From contig CM075669.1 of assembly GCA_037962975.1 (NCBI GenBank), positions 194,378,501 through 194,442,500 on the forward strand: 64,000 nucleotides of DNA, written 5' to 3'. Below the pieces are notes generated by a model. It did no database searches. It saw nothing but the letters and a program-made list of their open reading frames with translations, and was not told the DNA's origin. The stretch comes from Clitoria ternatea (Eukaryota > Streptophyta > Magnoliopsida > Fabales > Fabaceae). This document shows, in pieces, positions 45,695-54,720 of this stretch; the first letter of the stretch is position 1, and each line of letters starts with the position of its first letter. Both the position numbers and the translations under genes were made by a program.

Positions 45695-45702
45695 TATAAA
45701 TA
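45695..45702 (+). promoter_or_regulatory. Second TATA box of the Ogre 5' LTR
   Basis: TTCTATAAATAGAAGG with CCAAT 14 nt upstream. It is the better candidate for the genomic transcript start, because R and U5 would then extend about 2.35 kb to the primer site. The copy in the 3' LTR is at 60735-60742. Confidence 0.65.
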
Positions 45703-46024
45703 GAAGGTGATATTGAGGCATTTTGGAGGGAAGAAGAGAAAAAAAAGGGGAAAGAGTGTTAAATTTTTGTGAGAATTTTTAGAAGTTTGAGTTTTCAAAA
45801 ATTACTTTGTGTAATTCTAGTTAGGAAAATGAGTGCACAACTCTTGTTTGTCTTAGTATGTGAGTTTTTGTGAGCTAAAATACTGTCCAAGTGTTGTAAC
45901 CGGTATCCAAATACCTTCAAATCAAGTCCAAACAAAGCCAAAAGCAAAGGAAATCTACACAAAATTGATTTCTCGACTTCCGTTCTAGTTTCTCTGTAAT
46001 TGATCTTGTACCAAGGTATTTTTT

Positions 46025-47030
46025 ATTAATACAAAGTTGTTTATTTATATTTATTTATTCGTCTTATTTAATTGTTATTTATTTTTCTGCACTTTTATTT
46101 TTCTTTATTTATATTCAAGCACTTTATTTTCCTGCACTTTATTTTTCTGCAGTTATTTATCTGTTTATTTATTTTTATGCATCTCCATCTTTATTTATTT
46201 ATTTGTACCTTTATTTTTCCTTATTTATTTATTTATTTATTTTTACACTTTTATTCCTCTTTATTTACTTTTCTGCACTTTTATTATTGTTAATTTATTT
46301 TTCTGCACTTTATTTATCCGTACTTTATATTTCTGCAATTATTAGTTCATTTTTTTTATTTTTTACATTTTTATCTTTATTTATTTATTTTTATGCCCTT
46401 TTATTTTATTTATTTACTTTCCCGTCCCTTTATTTTTGTTATTTACTTTTCTGCCCATTTATTTTCATGTATTTACTTTCCTGCCCTTTTATTTTTGTTA
46501 TTTATATTTCTGCCCCTTTATTTTTATATATTTACTTTTCTGCCTCTTTATTTTTGTTATTTACATTTCTGCCCCTTTATTTCCATGTATTTACTTTTTA
46601 GCCCTTTTATTTTGGTTATTTATATTTCTGCCTCTTTATTTTTGTTAATTACATTTCTGCTCCTTTATTTTTGTTATTTACATTTCTGCCCCTTTATTTC
46701 CATGTATTTACTTTTTAGCCCTTTTATTTTGGTTATTTACATTTCTGCCCCTCTATTTTTGTTATTTACATTTCTGCCCCTTTATTTTTGTTATTTACAT
46801 CTCTGCCTCTTTATTTTCATGTATTTGCTTTCCTGTCCCTTTATTTTTGTTATTTACTTTTTTGCTGCTTTATTTTTGTTATTTACTTTTCTGTTTCTTT
46901 ATTTTTTTTATTATTTATTTTTCTACCCCTTTATTTTATGTATTTATTTTTTTCTGCTCTTTTATTTTTATGTATTTATTGTTATGTCTATTTATTTTTA
47001 TTTTTATTTTTTTTGAACTTTTCATTTATT
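46025..47030 (+). repeat. T/C-rich imperfect tandem array in the Ogre 5' LTR
   Basis: Units of about 30-40 bp of the form TTATTTTTGTTATTTACATTTCTGCCCC repeat, with drift, over about 1 kb. The frames they make (Leu/Phe/Ile/Tyr-rich, 46037-47216) overlap in several registers and reflect base composition, so I do not call them genes. The 3' LTR holds the same block at about 61065-62070. Confidence 0.85.
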
Positions 47031-48074
47031 TTTTTTTCTACCTTTATTTTTTATTTTATTATTATTATTTATTCTCTATACTTTTTATTTTTAGTTATTT
47101 ATCTTTTTGCTTTTATCTTTCTACACTTTCTATTTATTTATTTACGTTTGACCATTTTAATAGTTTATAAATATGTTATATATATACATAATTATCCATT
47201 TTTATTATGGTCATGATTTCCTATTATTTTCTCTTAGTAACCTTTTAATAATTAAGAAGAAATTATTTTCATAAAAAAATAAAAAAATCAAGACTAATAA
47301 ATAGTGTGTTATTTATTCATTCATTTTTCTCTTAAATTTAAGATGAGATTAATTTAGATGAGACATCTTATTAATCTTATTTTCTTAAAAGATAATTAAA
47401 TAATATTCCGTGTCAATTTTAATTAATTAAATGTATTATATTTCTTTATCTTCATGTTGATGTGTTTAATTTTATTTTATTTTTTCTCTTATCTTTATTT
47501 ATTTATTTATTTATTTGTTTTGAACTTTATATTTCTCAATAAAAATCAATTTTTTTTACTAGAAAATAAGTAAGACAAGACGTCTTATTGTTTTTTTATC
47601 TTTTTATTTTTATGGTCTTTTAATCATTTGTTTATTTATTTTCTTAGAACTAAAAAACAACAAACTTAGGAGATGTATTTTTTTTTTACTATCTTTGTTT
47701 TATTCATATTTATATATTTTTTTATTGTGTATATTATTTATGATTGTTTTATGAAGGATGAAATATTTGATAATCATTTTTTAAATTATGCATGATCAAT
47801 TTGGGTAACCGTTTTTTACGGACAGTGTGGGGTGCTAATACCTTCCCCTCCTGTAATTCGACTCCCGGACTAAACAGAATCTCATTTTTTTTTAAAAAAA
47901 AACCAGTGCTATTTAAAGGTTTTCCTAATATTTTCCTTAATAAATATTGGTGGCGACTCCTTGAACCCTTTATTTTTTAGGCTTCTCAAGAGCCTCACTT
48001 CAATGCCGTTTTAATTTTCTTTTATTTGTCTTTAACCAGTCCGCGTCGTGCGCCGGGACCCCGGTCGCGACAGA

Positions 48075-48092
48075 TGGCGACTCCACTGGGGA
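48075..48092 (+). other. Ogre primer-binding site, tRNA-Arg type
   Basis: TGGCGACTCCACTGGGGA starts two bases after the LTR end. Ogre elements are known to prime from tRNA-Arg using a site of this form. Confidence 0.92.
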
Positions 48093-48870
48093 TATTTTGA
48101 GAGTCAAGCCCGTTAAATTGATCTTGTGTATTTTGTTGATTGTTAATTATTCCATCCTTTATATTTATTTGTTATGTTATTCTTGTTGTTAATTTTAGAT
48201 TTTATACTATTTTTTTTTTACTTCTTTATTGCCTTAATTTAGAACCTTAGGGTAGAAGACATGTGATATTTATTTTGCTTTATGTTTGTTCATTGTGAAG
48301 AATGGGTAAAAATCCAGGTATGAATGCCCCACACACTTCACATTCACCATAATGCACACACTATTAGAAGGGACCCTATTCCCGGGCCCCGCAAAAGACA
48401 TAGGCTAGGGGAGATTATTAGCGGTGTCATTTAGGACGAGACGTCCTACCATGATTCGCGTGAAAATCTCAGCCGGGGTGTTATCTTAGTTATGATGTCC
48501 GCACTAAGTAGGATTCCCTACTTTTTGCATAAGACTCATAGCTAAAGATCAGAGCTCCGGTGACCTTCTTAGAACCAATTAGAACAATTACCTTTTGAAG
48601 AAACACGATTAAATAGCCTTAGAGCCAATTAGGTGGTTACCTTGTCTAAGACACAATTGGGCAAACATTCCTTTTATCTTTTATTCATTTGCACAAAGTT
48701 TTTTTTTTAAAAACAAAATCATCAAAAATGTATCTTTTCTATACTCAAGTCATGATAAATACTATCACTCTTATGTGAGGATATTTATCAAACTGTTTTC
48801 TTTGTTAATCTGATTTATTTATTTCTTTTGTTAAAGGTGAAATTTAAACATCGGTAAGTATCACTAAAAA
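48093..48870 (+). other. Ogre 5' leader, no gene seen
   Basis: About 780 bp between primer site and ORF1. It contains a GC-rich patch with CCCGGGCCCCGC near 48380 that could fold, in an otherwise AT-rich background. No frame longer than a few dozen codons. Confidence 0.6.
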
Positions 48871-50790
48871 ATGGAATTTAACATGAGATCAAGTGATCAA
48901 GAAGTGAAGGCAACTGGTTTAAAAAATTTGTTACACCTCAAAGTCATCAGATCAAATACTAGCAATTTGTTATCCTTAAGCAAAAGGATGGATATTACTC
49001 AAAAAATGACCTTTACAAGGAAATATGGAAAGATCCTAAAATTCTTAGAGGTCGAAGTGCAAGAAGGGGCCCTTACTGCTCTAGCTCAGTTTTATGATCC
49101 TCCTCTCCGCTGTTTTACATTCAAAGATTTCCAGTTAGCTCCTACTTTGGAGGAGTTTGAACAGATATTTGGCTTGCCATTAGAAGATTTGAAACCTTAT
49201 CGTCGAACTGAACATCATGCTTCAATCTTCAGTGTAGCTCGCATTCTCAAGATAGATCCTGAAATGCTTAAGAAGGCTCAATTAAACAGGAACCAAATTT
49301 CAGGATTCGCACTAAGCTTCTTTGAGCAGCAACTTCTCAGTCAGGCAGGGAAAGGAGAATGGGACGTGTTTGTTGACATTTTGGCATTGGCCATCTATGG
49401 TGTGATCCTCTTCCCAAGCCTTGATAATTATATTGATTTCAAGGCAATTGATGTTTTCCTAGCTAGAAAGCTTAGAGGTGAAACTTCCATGACTGCTGTC
49501 TTAGCTGATATCTATTGTACAATGGATTCCTGTCATAACCGGAATGGGAAAAAGATCGTCTGTTGTCTACCCGCCTTGTATCTATGGCTTACTTCTCATG
49601 TCTTCAATCAAGTTGGCAAGGTTGAATGTCCTATCTCTGATTTGAAGCTCCTTAGGTTAACCAAGAAGACTAATAGGGAGTGGGCAGGACATCTGGCAGG
49701 ATTATCTGCTAGCATGATTCGGTGGTACCCTCAGTGGATGAACGTAGATTCCATTATTTACTGCTGTGGAAAATTTCCGAATGTGCCTCTCATGGGAACT
49801 CAAGGATGCATCAATTACAATCCTAGCATTTCAAAAAGACAACTTGCTTATCCTATGATACAGCCTCCAAAAGAAGAAACAGTAACGCCTTTCCTTCATT
49901 ATTATATTGAGGGAAATAGTGCTCCTGTTATTCAAACTGTCATTGATGCTTGGGGCAAGGTTCATAGTAAAGGAAAAGAATTGGGTGTCCGAAGTCATGC
50001 CGCAAAAGAAAGTTATCACCAGTGGATTTCAAATAGGGTAGCCATTATTAAATTACCCTTTAAAGATCACGGTGCTCATGTGAGAAATCCAGTTCCCGAT
50101 GAAAGCAAAGAGATTGAAAATTTGAGGAGTGAGTTGGCTGAAATGACAAAGAAAAATCAAGTTTTGGAGGATGATTTAATCAAAATTCAACAAGACAATG
50201 CTTCCCTTAAGAGAAAAAGGTGTGAATTAGAAAATGCCTTTGAAGACATAGGTAAGAAGCAGCAAATTGAAAGAGAACATATGATGCAATTGGATCAATG
50301 CCTCCAAACCGCGAACAGCCAATTGAAGACCAAAGAGAAACAAAAGAATGATATATTGGCTGACAAAGGGCGGTTACGAGAAATTCTAGCCAAGACAAAA
50401 GAAGAAGCTCAAGGTGAAAAGAACCTTATGCAAGCGCGAATTGATGAACTGGAACGACAAGTTAGAGATGTTGTCAGTGCTTGCGAGCGTGAAATAAATG
50501 AAGAAAAATGGCAAGCCATGGAAGACAAGGATAGATATGAAGAGATTATACGTTTAATGACCCTAGAAAGGGTTGAGTTGGAAAGTCTTGTCTATTCTTG
50601 GAGAGACCGTTTTTCTAATCTAGCCGGTCTTGCTAATGGAACACTTGGAGATATTCCTCACCTGTTGAAGAAGGCTGAAGCAATGATGAATCCGCTTTCT
50701 ACACCGGAGGAAATTGCAACATTCATCCAATACTGCAAGGGGCGATTGGATGAAATGAGGGTCTGGATTGCTAAAGCGAGAGAGAATTGA
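48871..50790 (+). CDS. ORF1: Ogre ORF1 (extra ORF upstream of gag), 639 aa
   Basis: An intact frame from an ATG in AAAAAATGGAA context. Ogre and related Tat elements carry an additional ORF of unknown function between the 5' LTR and gag. The N-terminal 400 residues contain YDPPLRCFTFKDFQLAPTLEE and FGLPLEDLKPY, which resemble the plant mobile domain / DUF7745-type proteins spread in legume genomes by these elements. Residues about 411-580 (from KEIENLRSELAEM to ERVELESLVYSW) are rich in Glu, Lys, Leu and Gln in a heptad-like pattern and predict a long coiled coil, suggesting oligomerisation. No enzymatic motif is evident. It lies in the same direction as gag, 175 bp upstream of it. The role in the element's life cycle is not known. 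Confidence 0.88.
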   Translation: MEFNMRSSDQEVKATGLKNLLHLKVIRSNTSNLLSLSKRMDITQKMTFTRKYGKILKFLEVEVQEGALTALAQFYDPPLRCFTFKDFQLAPTLEEFEQIFGLPLEDLKPYRRTEHHASIFSVARILKIDPEMLKKAQLNRNQISGFALSFFEQQLLSQAGKGEWDVFVDILALAIYGVILFPSLDNYIDFKAIDVFLARKLRGETSMTAVLADIYCTMDSCHNRNGKKIVCCLPALYLWLTSHVFNQVGKVECPISDLKLLRLTKKTNREWAGHLAGLSASMIRWYPQWMNVDSIIYCCGKFPNVPLMGTQGCINYNPSISKRQLAYPMIQPPKEETVTPFLHYYIEGNSAPVIQTVIDAWGKVHSKGKELGVRSHAAKESYHQWISNRVAIIKLPFKDHGAHVRNPVPDESKEIENLRSELAEMTKKNQVLEDDLIKIQQDNASLKRKRCELENAFEDIGKKQQIEREHMMQLDQCLQTANSQLKTKEKQKNDILADKGRLREILAKTKEEAQGEKNLMQARIDELERQVRDVVSACEREINEEKWQAMEDKDRYEEIIRLMTLERVELESLVYSWRDRFSNLAGLANGTLGDIPHLLKKAEAMMNPLSTPEEIATFIQYCKGRLDEMRVWIAKAREN

Positions 50791-50965
50791 TTTTGAGTTG
50801 TTGTAACAAATAATGTATCAGAACTTGTTGATCAATGAATAAATCTCATGTTGAATTTGCATTTTCCTTCTAACTTAGTACTTTAGAAAAAGACATTCTA
50901 AAAGAAAGGTTTATCTTTGCTTACCGATATTTAAAATTCATCATGTATTTACTTTACATCTCTTT
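50791..50965 (+). other. Spacer between ORF1 and Gag-Pro
   Basis: 175 bp, AT-rich, with no recognisable signal. How the downstream gag is translated from the genomic RNA cannot be read from the sequence. Confidence 0.6.
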
Positions 50966-53900
50966 ATGTCATTTAACAATACTTGTTCTTGTACCAAGGG
51001 GGGTTTCTTTGTATTTATTCACATCACGGGGAGAAGGGGCTCAAAGCATCCTTATCAAACTAGACTGCAAACAAGACTTATGGCAGAGCCGGAAAGCGCA
51101 GTTGAAGAATTAAGGAATGAAGTTGGCCAGATCAAGGAGCAGATGGCAGAAATACTTAAGCTTCTTGAAAGAAGAGGTACAGAAAGGGGATCTTCTGCAG
51201 GAAATGGGGAACAAACATCCACTCCTCAAGTTCAAGCTCAAGAGGGGAACCCTATACCTTTAAATGATCCTGCTCCAGTCACTGAAACTCCATTCATCTC
51301 ACACCAACCTTATGGTATGCCATTGCCACCTTTTGTTTCCCAAGACGGGAATGCTCAGCAAGCATATGCTTGGCCTCCATATGGCTTACCTCAAGGATAT
51401 TACACCATGCATCCTAATCCCAATCAAGAGAATCCTCCTGCTGTTCAACAAATTCCCAATCCCCCTGTATCTAACCCTCTAAATTTCAACCAATCAACAG
51501 CTATTCCCCAAAACACTCAGGCTCCACCCAATGTCACTCCACCTAATACAATTCCACCACAAAATCACCAGACTCCAAATGATGCCACACAACAAAACCC
51601 ACAAGCAGTGCCATATTATTTCCCTTATGGTTGCCCAATACCACAGGCAGGTGTTTCCCAAAACTTGTCACACAAAGCTCAAGTCCCTCCACCAAATCCT
51701 GATCAGCCAGCAGCGCCTTTGTCAAAAGGGCAAATGAAAATATTGGAAGAAAGGTTGCGTGCAGTAGAGGGAGGAAGTGGCTTAGGCATAACAAATGTTT
51801 CTGAATTATGCCTAGTTCCAGATGTGGTAATTCCTCCCAAATTCAAATTGCCAGAATTTGATAAATACAAAGGAACAACTTGTCCTCGTAACCATTTGAC
51901 CATGTACTGCCGAAAGATGGCTGGGTATGCTTATGATGAAAAGTTACTGATCCATTTTTTTCAAGATAGCCTTGCTGGGGCAGCGTTGAGCTGGTACACT
52001 CACCTTGAACGAACTCGTATTCGTTGTTGGAAGGATCTAGCCGATGCCTTTCTAAAGCAATATAAATACAATATGGACATGGCACCAGACCGGCTACAAC
52101 TTCAGAATATGACCAAAAGGAATACTGAGTCCTTCAAAGAATATGCTCAACGATGGAGGGAAATGGCTGCACAAGTTGAACCACCTCTGATAGAGAAAGA
52201 GATAGTGGCAATGTTCATTGACACTCTTCAGCCACCGTTCTATGAAAGGATGCTTGGGAGTGTATCATCAAGCTTTTCTGATATGGTAGTAATAGGGGAA
52301 AGAATTGAAAGCGGTTTGAGAACAAGAAAAGTTGTCCAAAGTTCCCCATCAGTAGGAAGACCTATGACAGGGGCAGGAAGAAGAAAGGGTGAGGAAGCAA
52401 ATGCTGTAATGGGAAATCAAGGTCAACATAATCAAAAAATGTTTCAACCTTCCCCTTTCCCTTTCCCACCTCATTATCCACCGTACGGACCTTACCCTTA
52501 TGTAGCTGCTGCTTCTGGAAATTCATTTCCCCATCCTCAATCATATAGACCTCCACCCGTCCATAATTTCAAGAATACACCACCACCTCCTCCCCAACAA
52601 TGGATGCAAAATCCCAACCCAAATCTTCCACAAAAAAAGCCAAACAATGACCGTCCTTCTGTCCAATTTGATCCAATTCCCATGACATATACTGAACTTT
52701 TGCCTCAACTTCTCAAAAGTTCTCTTGTTGTACGATGTCCTTTAAAACCCGTAGGGCCACCCTATCCTAAGGGGTATGATCCTAATGTGAAGTGTGATTA
52801 TCATGCTGGGGCACCGGGGCATTCTACAGAAAATTGCATTGCCTTAAAGTTTAAGGTACGTGATTTGATAAATGCCAAGTGGTTGGATTTCGAAGAAGGC
52901 TCCCCAAATGTGATTAGAAATCCTTTGCCAAATCATGGAAATACTGGGGTAAATGCAATAACACATGACTTGGGAAGTGATCATTGTCCCCCTTGCAATG
53001 ATGTCAACATGATCCATGGGCAGCATAGTACAGACTCAGTAAGCCCGGTCACCCCTGTTCCTTTGGTGGTCTATTACAACAAGAAACCTTTGACCGAACC
53101 AGTCATAAACCATCCGTCCTTGACAATTAGGACCCCATCTCCATTTTCATACAAGGATACCCATGCAGTACCTTGGAAGTATGAAGTGGATGTAATCCCT
53201 CAACTCCTAAAGGGATCGTCATCCTCAGTAACCAATATTTCCGAGACAAGTGGAATGACTAGGAGCGGACGAGTTTATGCTCCTGAAAACTTGAGAAAGG
53301 AGGATGCACCTGTAAGTGAAAAAGAAAGTCGTGGTAAAGAACAAGACCCTCCCCAAGGAATAACAGAGGAAGATGCTTGTGAATTTTTGAAATTCATTAA
53401 GCAAAGCGAATACCAGGTCCTCGACCAGTTAAATCGCACTCCTGCAAAAATATCCTTGTTATCTCTCTTATTGGACTCAGAACCACATCGTGGAAGGTTA
53501 TTGAAGGTCTTGAATAAAGCACATGTTGCGAAAGATATTTCGCCAGAAAAGTTCGAAGGGATAGTGGGGCATATTGCCTCAAATGACTACTTAACTTTCA
53601 CCGATGAAGAGATACCTGCTGAAGGGAGAGGTCATAATAAGGCATTACACATCTCTGTCAAGTGTCAGGATCATATCGTAGCCAAGGTCCTAGTTGATAA
53701 TGGCTCCTCTCTGAATATCATGCCAAAGTCCACCTTAAATCAACTACCTTTTGATGGGTCACATATGAAGCCAAGCTCAATGGTAGTAAGAGCTTTTGAC
53801 GGTACTCGGAGAGAGGTCATTGGAGATATTGAGATCCCCATCCAAGTGGGCCCATGCATCTTCAATGTATTATTTCAAGTGATGGACATCAATCCTGCTT

Positions 53901-54556
53901 ATAGCTGCCTATTGGGGAGGCCTTGGATACATTCTGCCGGTGTGGTTCCATCTACCCTTCATCAAAAGCTTAAATTTGTGGTAAACAACAAGCTAATCAT
54001 TGTTTCTGGTGAGGGAGATTTCCTTATCAGTAAGCCCATGTCAACTCCATATATAGAAGCGGCTGAAGAAAGTCTTGAGACTTCCTTCCAATCATTGGAA
54101 ATTGCTCACACCACCTATGTGAGCGAAGGGTTACAACTAGCTCGTCCTTCCAAAGCTTCTATGATGGTAGCCAAAGTGATGATGAAATCTGGATTCCAGC
54201 CAGGGAAAGGGCTTGGGAAGATGCTTGATGGAGGATTAGACCCATTATTGGTTAAGGAGAATAAGAACGGCTTTGGGCTGGGGTATCATCCATCTCCATT
54301 GGAAAGAGCGAAGGTTTTTGCAGATAAAAGAGAAAAACGACTTGCACGGTTAGAAAACCGAGAACCCCTAACTGCGAAGATCCCTATCTGTGACCTTTAC
54401 CAAAGCTTCAGGAGTGCAGGCTTGACATCTCCAGACCAAGTGGCAGTCATCGATGATGAGTCCAAGAGAGAAGAAGACTTGATTTACCCTTGTCCTTCAG
54501 ATACTGAGTTGTGTAATTGGGAAGCCGTTGAGCTTCCAGAGATCATTTCAAAGTAA
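50966..54556 (+). CDS. gag-pro: Ogre Gag-Protease, 1,196 aa
   Basis: Structural protein and aspartic protease of the element. ATG at 50966; a second in-frame ATG at 51080 (MAEPESAVEELR) may be the real start because it opens a heptad-rich N-terminus. Residues about 90-250 are Pro/Gln/Asn-rich. The retrotransposon gag core lies around residues 330-430 (SWYTHLERTRIRCWKDLADAF, FKEYAQRWREMAAQVEPPL). A knuckle-like CDYHAGAPGHSTENC follows near residue 611 (C-X3-H pattern). The protease active site is VLVDNGSSLNIMPK near residue 905, where D-N-G replaces the usual D-S/T-G. A G-patch-like segment, SGFQPGKGLGKMLDGG ... NGFGLGY, lies near residues 1070-1105. The stop TAA at 54554-54556 is formed inside the intron donor, so this product comes from unspliced RNA. 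Confidence 0.93.
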   Translation: MSFNNTCSCTKGGFFVFIHITGRRGSKHPYQTRLQTRLMAEPESAVEELRNEVGQIKEQMAEILKLLERRGTERGSSAGNGEQTSTPQVQAQEGNPIPLNDPAPVTETPFISHQPYGMPLPPFVSQDGNAQQAYAWPPYGLPQGYYTMHPNPNQENPPAVQQIPNPPVSNPLNFNQSTAIPQNTQAPPNVTPPNTIPPQNHQTPNDATQQNPQAVPYYFPYGCPIPQAGVSQNLSHKAQVPPPNPDQPAAPLSKGQMKILEERLRAVEGGSGLGITNVSELCLVPDVVIPPKFKLPEFDKYKGTTCPRNHLTMYCRKMAGYAYDEKLLIHFFQDSLAGAALSWYTHLERTRIRCWKDLADAFLKQYKYNMDMAPDRLQLQNMTKRNTESFKEYAQRWREMAAQVEPPLIEKEIVAMFIDTLQPPFYERMLGSVSSSFSDMVVIGERIESGLRTRKVVQSSPSVGRPMTGAGRRKGEEANAVMGNQGQHNQKMFQPSPFPFPPHYPPYGPYPYVAAASGNSFPHPQSYRPPPVHNFKNTPPPPPQQWMQNPNPNLPQKKPNNDRPSVQFDPIPMTYTELLPQLLKSSLVVRCPLKPVGPPYPKGYDPNVKCDYHAGAPGHSTENCIALKFKVRDLINAKWLDFEEGSPNVIRNPLPNHGNTGVNAITHDLGSDHCPPCNDVNMIHGQHSTDSVSPVTPVPLVVYYNKKPLTEPVINHPSLTIRTPSPFSYKDTHAVPWKYEVDVIPQLLKGSSSSVTNISETSGMTRSGRVYAPENLRKEDAPVSEKESRGKEQDPPQGITEEDACEFLKFIKQSEYQVLDQLNRTPAKISLLSLLLDSEPHRGRLLKVLNKAHVAKDISPEKFEGIVGHIASNDYLTFTDEEIPAEGRGHNKALHISVKCQDHIVAKVLVDNGSSLNIMPKSTLNQLPFDGSHMKPSSMVVRAFDGTRREVIGDIEIPIQVGPCIFNVLFQVMDINPAYSCLLGRPWIHSAGVVPSTLHQKLKFVVNNKLIIVSGEGDFLISKPMSTPYIEAAEESLETSFQSLEIAHTTYVSEGLQLARPSKASMMVAKVMMKSGFQPGKGLGKMLDGGLDPLLVKENKNGFGLGYHPSPLERAKVFADKREKRLARLENREPLTAKIPICDLYQSFRSAGLTSPDQVAVIDDESKREEDLIYPCPSDTELCNWEAVELPEIISK

Positions 54557-54720
54557 TTATTCACTTTGTAGGTTTTGTTTAAATCCTTTGGCTATGCCTA
54601 AAGCCTTAGGATGAGTTTTAATAAGGGCAAAACATGTTTTCTTTATCATTTTCAATAAATAAAAGTTAAGTTCGATTATCATTTTCCTTATTTTACCTTT
54701 TTATATTAAATAAATTGCAG
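54553..54720 (+). other. Ogre intron between protease and RT, 168 bp
   Basis: Donor AAA|GTAATT at 54553, acceptor TTAAATAAATTGCAG at 54720. The interior is AT-rich with a T-rich 3' part. Removing it joins codon 1196 (Lys either way) to an exon open from 54721. The joined frame is 7,017 nt, a multiple of three, and runs to the pol stop at 58148-58150. Ogre elements are known for a small intron at this place. The donor bases GTAA create the Gag-Pro stop codon, so one site decides between Gag-Pro and Gag-Pro-Pol. Splicing itself is inferred. Confidence 0.85.

Larger units (their letters stand above)
44493..48072 (+). mobile_element. Ogre 5' LTR
   Basis: TGTGAACACCTATTTTTGTCC to CCGGTCGCGACA. 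Order inside: a TATA box at 44990, a 44-codon ORF at 45063, an A-rich tract at 45238-45557, a second TATA box at 45695, and a T/C-rich repeat block at about 46025-47030. The sequence matches the 3' LTR along its whole length. Confidence 0.95.

Noticed and set aside
46037..47216. Several long Leu/Phe/Ile/Tyr-rich ORFs in the LTR T/C-rich block (also 61077-62256)
   Set aside because: Overlapping frames in a low-complexity tandem array; length shifts between LTR copies move the frames.
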